Positions 51,295 to 56,285 of a stretch of 56,285 bases of DNA are shown here, piece after piece. This DNA is from Paenibacillus plantarum (lineage in GTDB: Bacteria; Bacillota; Bacilli; Paenibacillales; NBRC-103111): positions 1 to 56,285 of the forward strand of contig NZ_WHNY01000069.1 in NCBI RefSeq assembly GCF_013141695.1, read 5' to 3'. How positions within the stretch are numbered: the stretch's first letter is position 1; the number at the start of each line of letters is the position of its first letter. The notes below the pieces were generated by a model that saw nothing but the letters and a program-made list of their open reading frames with translations, was not told where the DNA came from and ran no database searches. A program made the translations under genes and the position numbers.

Positions 51295-53304
51295 TTATTT
51301 CTTTTTCTCTTTCCCATGTCCGTGTCCTTGTTCCATTTGCTTGTGCGGCTCCTTCTCAGGCTTCCCTGGCGGTTCTGCGGAATGAGACTGATCAGTCTGA
51401 ATCTCCTTCTGAGGTCGGTCGACACTCATCGGAATATCAAAAGCTACAACAGGTGCTTGAGCTAACGCACGACTGAGCATCTCACGAAATAATACGGCAG
51501 GCACGGCCCCACCCGAGGTTGTTAAATAATGCGTCGCATCCGTTCGGTCATAACCAACCCATACCGCTGCCGTCAACTCCGGCGTATAGCCAACGAACCA
51601 AGCATCCTTGGCACTTCCGCTGCCGATCCCCTCGAACTCCTTCGTATCCGGCAGCTGTGTCGTACCTGATTTCCCAGCTACGGGACGATTCATAGCTGCA
51701 TTCTTTCCTGTCCCCTGCGCTACTGCTGTCTGCAGCATCGCCGTCATCGTGTTGGCCGTTTCAGCGCGCATCACCGACTGCCCCTTTGCTTTCGCTTGAA
51801 CAAGCAGGTGTCCATCATTTGTCTCGATTTTGGCAATCAGATGTGCCGGGTTTAAGACTCCCTTCGCTGCAAAAGCACTAAACGCCTGCGCCATCTGCAG
51901 CGGAGATACCCCCTCAGAGAGCCCGCCAAGCGCGATGCCCAACTGCCGGTCTTGTGCCGGTAGACTTATCCCCAAAGACTTCGCAAACTTCAAGCCATTG
52001 TCGATGCCTATCTCATGTAAAAGCCAAACTGCGGGTACATTCCAGGATGAAGTAATGGCCTCTTGCATCGATACTTGTCCCCTTGACTGGTGATCCCAAT
52101 CTTGCGGCTGATAGCCCTCGATATTCAGCGGTCCATCAAACAGAATGGTTGACGGCTTGTAGCCTAACTCCAGAGCAGGGCCATACACAGCGACTGGCTT
52201 AAAAGCCGATCCTGGCTGTCTCCTCAACTGGGTGGCATGACTGAAGCCCCGAAATACGCCTTCCCCGCGTCCACCAGCTAGCGCTCTAACACCACCTGTT
52301 TTCTGGTCGACTATAACAGCACCACTCTGAATGAGCTGATCTGGCTTGCTTTCAGGGAACAGACTGTCATTGTTAACCACATCAATTACTGCTTTCTGTA
52401 CCGTTGGATCCAGCTCTGTCGTAATACGCAAACCGCCTGTAAGCAATTGTTCTTCTGTAAAACCGTAGAGAGTTACAGCCTCATCAATCACAGCATCCAC
52501 ATACGCCCGATTTCTCCCTTTGGCCTCGTCCGTATTGACCGTCTTCACGGCTCCAAGTGCTGAAGCATCGGCTTTCTCGTATTCTTGCTGAGTTATTTTA
52601 CCTTCCTTTAGCATCAACTTGAGAACCGTATTCCTTCTTTCCAGCGCTTGTTCTTCATTTTGAAAAGGCGAGTAATGACTAGGTGCCTTCGGTAATGCCG
52701 CTAACACCGCAGCTTCTGGCAAGGTGAGGTCTGTCACATTTTTATTAAAATATGTTTTCGCAGCCCCCTGTACCCCCCAACTGCCCTCACCGAAATAAAT
52801 CTTGTTCAGATACATTTCCAGAATATCATTCTTACTATAGCTCGTCTCTATTTTGATCGCATACGCCGCTTCCCGCAATTTACGACCTACCGTTTTATCC
52901 GCTGTTAAGAATAGATTCCGAGCTAATTGCTGCGTAATGGTACTGGCACCTTCCGAATAGCTGCCTTTGAGCACATCCCGGCCAACAGCGCGGAAGATGG
53001 ACTTCATGTCTACCCCTTTATGCTCGAAGAAACGTCGATCCTCCACCGCGACAATCGCATCAACCAGCACCTGTGGGATGTCCTTAAACGGCACAGCATC
53101 GATCTTTGACGCCGACAACTGGGAAGCGACTTGACCATTCTTATCAAGCACTACGGATGCCTCTGGTAGCGGCTGATTCAACAGCGATACATCAAGTCCT
53201 TTTATATACAAAGTGCTCATTAACGCCATCCCCACACCCATGACTAGGACTACGCCAACACTAACTTGCCAAAAGCGCCGCGATAAACCTTTTATTTTCA
53301 ACAT
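51295..53304 (-). CDS. class A penicillin-binding protein (transglycosylase/transpeptidase)
   Basis: A 669-residue bifunctional PBP. Membrane anchor at about 12-35, then GT51 glycosyltransferase (about 55-230; VEDRRFFEHKGVD and GASTITQQLARNLFL) and a transpeptidase (about 310-620) with the active-site Ser in GSAFKP, the SWN motif and KSGTT. It polymerises and cross-links peptidoglycan. The C terminus is a charged His/Lys-rich tail. ATG 53304 follows a GGGGG site. It lacks the extra C-terminal modules seen in PBP1a of Bacillus. A microsatellite lies directly after its stop. Confidence 0.93.
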   Translation of the reverse strand: MLKIKGLSRRFWQVSVGVVLVMGVGMALMSTLYIKGLDVSLLNQPLPEASVVLDKNGQVASQLSASKIDAVPFKDIPQVLVDAIVAVEDRRFFEHKGVDMKSIFRAVGRDVLKGSYSEGASTITQQLARNLFLTADKTVGRKLREAAYAIKIETSYSKNDILEMYLNKIYFGEGSWGVQGAAKTYFNKNVTDLTLPEAAVLAALPKAPSHYSPFQNEEQALERRNTVLKLMLKEGKITQQEYEKADASALGAVKTVNTDEAKGRNRAYVDAVIDEAVTLYGFTEEQLLTGGLRITTELDPTVQKAVIDVVNNDSLFPESKPDQLIQSGAVIVDQKTGGVRALAGGRGEGVFRGFSHATQLRRQPGSAFKPVAVYGPALELGYKPSTILFDGPLNIEGYQPQDWDHQSRGQVSMQEAITSSWNVPAVWLLHEIGIDNGLKFAKSLGISLPAQDRQLGIALGGLSEGVSPLQMAQAFSAFAAKGVLNPAHLIAKIETNDGHLLVQAKAKGQSVMRAETANTMTAMLQTAVAQGTGKNAAMNRPVAGKSGTTQLPDTKEFEGIGSGSAKDAWFVGYTPELTAAVWVGYDRTDATHYLTTSGGAVPAVLFREMLSRALAQAPVVAFDIPMSVDRPQKEIQTDQSHSAEPPGKPEKEPHKQMEQGHGHGKEKKK

Positions 53305-53385
53305 ATTACATTCCCCCTAACGTACCTCATAGCTATTCGTATGATAGCTCCATTAAGTGTCGTATGCGTGCAGGAAGACACAAAA

Positions 53386-53420
53386 AAACCTTCAACCCAT
53401 CAATGATAGGGTGAAGGTTT
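53386..53420 (-). terminator. terminator of the aldo/keto reductase gene
   Basis: Arms AAACCTTCA-CCC and GGGTGAAGGTTT (53409-53420 with 53386-53398, one bulge). On the minus strand it ends in seven T, 6 bases beyond the stop codon. Confidence 0.88.
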
Positions 53421-53426
53421 ATCACA

Positions 53427-54305
53427 TTAAGCAATCGACGTCGGCGCGCCAAAAACACTTGCATACCCGCTAATCCCTCTCAAAATCCGCTCCATGTCTT
53501 CCTTGCTCATCGTACCATAGCGCTCTACAGCATCCACGATTTTGGGAAATAAATGCACATCCCCCGCACTCGCAAAACCGCATACACTTGGGAACGACAA
53601 CACGAAGTGCACACAGGCATCGATAATTTCCTGCTGATCAAAAGGTTCATACCACGTCGCATATGGACGCTCCGCCCCTTCGATCCAAGGTGCCTTAGCA
53701 ATCGCTTTGATCACCCGAATCGCCGTCTGCTGCTTGTTCGCTTCTTCCATCAGTGCATCTACAGCCTCACGATAGTCCGGTAAGCCATACATGTAGTAGT
53801 TCAGTGGGAAGAGTATGGTGGCAAAAGGGAACCTCTTGAGCGCTTCCAAATGAACCGCCGGTGCCTCATGCCCGTGACCTGTGATCCCGATGTCCTTCAC
53901 AATACCTTCGCTTTGCGCTTCTAATGCCGCTTCCAGCGACCCGCCTTTGGCCGTGCAGCGGTCCAATTCCTCCATCGATCCAACCGCATGCAGTTGTAAC
54001 AGGTCGACGGAATCTACCTTCATTCTCTCCAAGGAGCGATAGATTTCTTCCTTTGCTTCCTTTTTCGTTCTTTGCCCTGTTTTGGTAGCTAAAAAGATAT
54101 CATTCCGCACCCGGCTTATCGTCGGGCCCATCCGCACTTCTGCGTCTCCATAGCTCGCCGCTGTATCAAAATGATCTACGCCATGTGCCAGCGCGAACGC
54201 GATCGAGGCATCAGCCTCCTGCTGCGTAACCTGACCAAGACTAGCTGCACCAAACATCAACACAGAGGTTTCCCTGTTCAAACGGCCTACTGTTCTCTTC
54301 AACAT
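53427..54305 (-). CDS. aldo/keto reductase
   Basis: A 292-residue (alpha/beta)8 NADPH-dependent reductase. The catalytic tetrad can be read: Asp and Tyr in DHFDTAASYGDAE, Lys in FLATKTGQ and His in LLQLHAVG. The fold ends with a short region after FASAGDVHL. It belongs to the wide group related to Bacillus YtbE/YqkF-type enzymes; substrate unknown. The ATG at 54305 is the natural start. It has its own terminator and lies downstream of the MFS transporter in the same direction. Confidence 0.88.
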   Translation of the reverse strand: MLKRTVGRLNRETSVLMFGAASLGQVTQQEADASIAFALAHGVDHFDTAASYGDAEVRMGPTISRVRNDIFLATKTGQRTKKEAKEEIYRSLERMKVDSVDLLQLHAVGSMEELDRCTAKGGSLEAALEAQSEGIVKDIGITGHGHEAPAVHLEALKRFPFATILFPLNYYMYGLPDYREAVDALMEEANKQQTAIRVIKAIAKAPWIEGAERPYATWYEPFDQQEIIDACVHFVLSFPSVCGFASAGDVHLFPKIVDAVERYGTMSKEDMERILRGISGYASVFGAPTSIA

Positions 54306-54373
54306 CCTTAGATTTGCTCCTTCTGTAATCGAGTATGTATCTCTTTATTTACAAATCTAATCGCATTAAAACC

Positions 54374-55573
54374 TCAGTCCGCAGATATTTGTTTCATTTG
54401 CTTCCTCACATTGAGATGTAATACCCCGGCTGCTACTAGTAACGCACATCCTGTTAATAAAAATACAGAATGAATCCCTACTAGACCACCTAGGAATCCG
54501 CCTATCAAGGGACCGATCATCATCCCTAATTGATTCGATGTTTGGTTAAGACTCATCGCTCTCCCTCGGAAGTCAGCATCGGAAGCTTTCACAATAAGTG
54601 CGCTCAGTGCCGGATAGACTGCAGCAAAAAATAACCCATAACTGAAACGAAGCACACCAAAAGCGATCAAATTATGCGCAGCCAACTGCAGCAGGTTCCC
54701 AATACCGCCGCCAATTAAGCCAATGAGCAGTGTCTTGTCATAGCCGATTCGCTGCCCGATAATGCCCCATCTTGATCCCATGATGACGGTTGCTACACCT
54801 GCAGCCGAGAAAATAATACCCGAGCTCAGTGATGCCCCCTTCGCGCTTCCTCCGATTTGGACGACATAAATCGTTAAAAGCGGTTCTAAAATCATCACCG
54901 AAGTTGCCACTAATACGGTTAATCCAAAAATGGATAATAACTGCTTATTGGCAGTCGCTTGCTTAATATCCTGAAGCACACTCGGGCGTGCGCCTGCCTT
55001 CTTGTGATGCACTTCCTTCACGCCGACTACGGCGATCACAGCAGAAATGAGTACGACGAATCCAGATGCCAAGAAACATTCTCTTGTCCCTACCCAGTGG
55101 CTAAGCATGCCCCCAAACAATGGGCCTAGGATGCTCCCAGCTGCTGTCGCCGTTGACATGACACTTAAGGCATAACCAACATGCTTCTCTGGTGTATTCG
55201 TACTAACTAACGCCATCGATGCGGGGATATAGCCCGCCATAAGTCCCTGCAGAACACGAACAACAATAAACGTATACGGATCATTCACGAAATAGTTTAG
55301 AAAATAGACGGCACTTAAGCTCAGTCCTGAACGAAGCAGCATCGGTTTCCTGCCATATTTGTCAGCTAGAGAGCCCCAAAAAGGTGCGATCACTGCACTT
55401 GCGAGAAAGCTCACCGAGAACGTGATCCCCGACCATGCCTCTAAACCACTATGTATACCCAAGTCTTCTTGTAAAAAAATAGGGATAAACGGGATCGAGA
55501 GTGTGTACGCCATCGCGCAAAAGAATGCCCCAATCCATAAAATAAATAGATTCCGTCTCCAGCGTAGTTCCAT
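54374..55573 (-). CDS. MFS transporter (multidrug efflux type)
   Basis: A 399-residue 12-helix major facilitator. Motif A is in GSLADKYGRKPML between helices 2 and 3, and the GXXXGPXXGG motif of antiporters is in AAGSILGPLFGGML (helix 5) and MMIGPLIGGFLGG (helix 11). It resembles TetA/NorA-like drug:H+ antiporters; substrate unknown. ATG 55573 has GGAGGAGGG about 8 nt upstream. 68 bp separates it from the aldo/keto reductase gene downstream, so they may share a transcript. Confidence 0.88.
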   Translation of the reverse strand: MELRWRRNLFILWIGAFFCAMAYTLSIPFIPIFLQEDLGIHSGLEAWSGITFSVSFLASAVIAPFWGSLADKYGRKPMLLRSGLSLSAVYFLNYFVNDPYTFIVVRVLQGLMAGYIPASMALVSTNTPEKHVGYALSVMSTATAAGSILGPLFGGMLSHWVGTRECFLASGFVVLISAVIAVVGVKEVHHKKAGARPSVLQDIKQATANKQLLSIFGLTVLVATSVMILEPLLTIYVVQIGGSAKGASLSSGIIFSAAGVATVIMGSRWGIIGQRIGYDKTLLIGLIGGGIGNLLQLAAHNLIAFGVLRFSYGLFFAAVYPALSALIVKASDADFRGRAMSLNQTSNQLGMMIGPLIGGFLGGLVGIHSVFLLTGCALLVAAGVLHLNVRKQMKQISAD

Positions 55574-55651
55574 CTTGTAGCCCTCCTCCCTGTCTACTAT
55601 ACACCAACACCAACTTGAATCCCAGTTATTAGTAGACGCTGATGCACAAAA

Positions 55652-55694
55652 AAAGCATAGACATCATCAGCATGAAGCTGACAGTCTATGCTTT
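55652..55694 (-). terminator. terminator of the tRNA operon
   Basis: Arms AAAGCATAGAC and GTCTATGCTTT form a perfect 11-bp stem around a 21-nt loop; on the minus strand a T-run of seven follows. It lies just after tRNA-Pro. Confidence 0.88.
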
Positions 55695-55703
55695 CTTTCT
55701 TGA

Positions 55704-55777
55704 TCGGGACGACACGATTTGAACATGCGACCCCCTGCTCCCAAAGCAGGTGCTCTACCAAGCTGAGCTACGTCCCG
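55704..55777 (-). tRNA. tRNA-Pro (UGG)
   Basis: Full cloverleaf on the minus strand: acceptor CGGGACG/CGTCCCG, anticodon loop reading TTTGGGA with TGG, and TTCAAAT in the T arm. Discriminator A; the CCA end is not encoded (TCA instead). Last gene of the cluster. Confidence 0.95.
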
Positions 55778-55795
55778 ATACGATTATGATAAAAA

Positions 55796-55872
55796 TGGCG
55801 CGCCCTGAGAGATTCGAACTCCCGACCTTTTGATTCGTAGTCAAATACTCTATCCAGCTGAGCTAAGGGCGC
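55796..55872 (-). tRNA. tRNA-Arg (ACG)
   Basis: Acceptor GCGCCCT/AGGGCGC, D arm TAGCTCAGCTGGATAGAG, anticodon ACG in the GACTACGAATC stem-loop, T arm GTTCGAATC. CCA is encoded at 55796-55798. Confidence 0.95.
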
Positions 55873-55882
55873 TTAAGAAAAA

Positions 55883-55957
55883 TGGAGCGGAAGACGGGGA
55901 TCGAACCCGCGACCCTCGCCTTGGCAAGGCGATGCTCTACCGCTGAGCCACTTCCGC
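55883..55957 (-). tRNA. tRNA-Gly (GCC)
   Basis: Acceptor GCGGAAG/CTTCCGC, anticodon stem CGCCT/AGGCG with GCC, T arm GGTTCGATCCC. CCA is encoded at 55883-55885. Confidence 0.95.
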
Positions 55958-55963
55958 ATAGGG

Positions 55964-55994
55964 ATCCCCAAGCCGTAAGATACGACTTGGGGAT
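55964..55994. other. spacer hairpin between tRNA-Leu and tRNA-Gly
   Basis: Arms ATCCCCAAG/CTTGGGGAT with CGTA/TACG inside give a nearly perfect 14-bp stem and 3-nt loop. There is no T-run, so it is more likely a processing signal than a terminator. Confidence 0.6.
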
Positions 55995-56000
55995 GTTTGA

Positions 56001-56080
56001 TGCGCGTAGAGGGACTTGAACCCCCACGGTCGCCCGCTAGATCCTAAGTCTAGTGCGTCTGCCAATTCCGCCATACGCGC
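56001..56080 (-). tRNA. tRNA-Leu (UAG)
   Basis: Class II tRNA: acceptor GCGCGTA/TACGCGC, anticodon stem CTAGA/TCTAG with loop CTTAGGA (TAG), a variable arm CGGGCGACCG, T arm GTTCAAGTC. Discriminator A; CCA is not encoded. Confidence 0.93.
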
Positions 56081-56100
56081 ATGCTGGTAAATAAGGCAAG

Positions 56101-56176
56101 TGGTGAGTCATGTAGGATTCGAACCTACGACACCCTGATTAAAAGTCAGGTGCTCTACCAACTGAGCTAATGACTC
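56101..56176 (-). tRNA. tRNA-Lys (UUU)
   Basis: Acceptor GAGTCAT/ATGACTC, anticodon loop CTTTTAA with TTT, T arm GGTTCGAATCC. CCA is encoded at 56101-56103. Confidence 0.95.
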
Positions 56177-56179
56177 AAA

Positions 56180-56260
<81 letters not shown>

Positions 56261-56285
56261 TCATTCATATAAGCTCCCGTTAGGG

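Noticed and set aside
51128..51385. 85-codon plus-strand frame with a long Ser-Tyr repeat
   Set aside because: It is the translation of the microsatellite and then runs antisense into the PBP gene. No protein is likely.

Overview
The window looks like a chromosomal segment of a Paenibacillus-type bacterium (Bacillota, Paenibacillaceae). The pointers are strong AGGAGG-type ribosome-binding sites, many GTG and TTG starts, two YesM/YesN-type sensor-regulator pairs beside sugar transporters, Gram-positive lipoproteins, a YwmB family protein, a (S)-benzoin-forming benzil reductase homologue, and moderate GC with local GC-rich patches. The assignment is inferred from gene content; no rRNA gene is present to prove it. 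There is no phage, insertion sequence or CRISPR array.

Layout, left to right. 1-312: three tandem leftward promoters reading off the edge, then the ywmB terminator. 0.3-5 kb: ywmB, a VOC protein, two small unknowns and a large hybrid histidine kinase. 5-11 kb: orphan hisC, mscL with a zinc ribbon, a benzil-reductase-like SDR, a secreted NPCBM protein, a Nudix hydrolase and adenosine deaminase. 11-14.5 kb: a Fur-controlled siderophore uptake operon (binding protein and two permeases, no ATPase). 14.5-18 kb: AlkD, a Cof-type phosphatase, a GNAT and a dienoyl-CoA-reductase-like SDR. 18-25 kb: a YesM/YesN pair and a sugar ABC importer without ATPase. 25-29 kb: a D-amino-acid catabolic operon (DauR-like regulator, D-threonine aldolase/D-serine dehydratase-like enzyme, D-aminoacylase, RidA). 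29-33 kb: a membrane protein, a fused solute-binding/VWA protein and TelA. 33-44 kb: a chemoreceptor, a galactose-type (Mgl) importer and a binding protein/YesM/YesN sensing unit that probably controls it. 44-48 kb: MoxR, DUF58 and a DUF4129 membrane protein. 48-55.6 kb: a 56-residue small protein, a zinc-ribbon protein, a divergent HPr kinase paralogue, a secreted protein, a class A PBP, an aldo/keto reductase and an MFS transporter. 55.7-56.3 kb: a leftward cluster of six tRNA genes (fMet, Lys, Leu, Gly, Arg, Pro).

The most unusual non-coding content is a set of six intergenic repeat elements of about 180-190 bp in two families, three copies each. Every element has four short units, the outer pairs spaced 50-51 bp. 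The two families have different core sequences but the same geometry. Two copies of one family lie next to pyrimidine-rich tracts, one of them a compound pentamer/hexamer microsatellite. A third, 41-bp hairpin element occurs twice.

The most interesting protein systems are the TelA / solute-binding-VWA / membrane triad, the three-component sugar sensor beside the Mgl transporter, the compact D-amino-acid operon, and the HPr kinase paralogue, which keeps its P-loop but has lost conserved signature residues.
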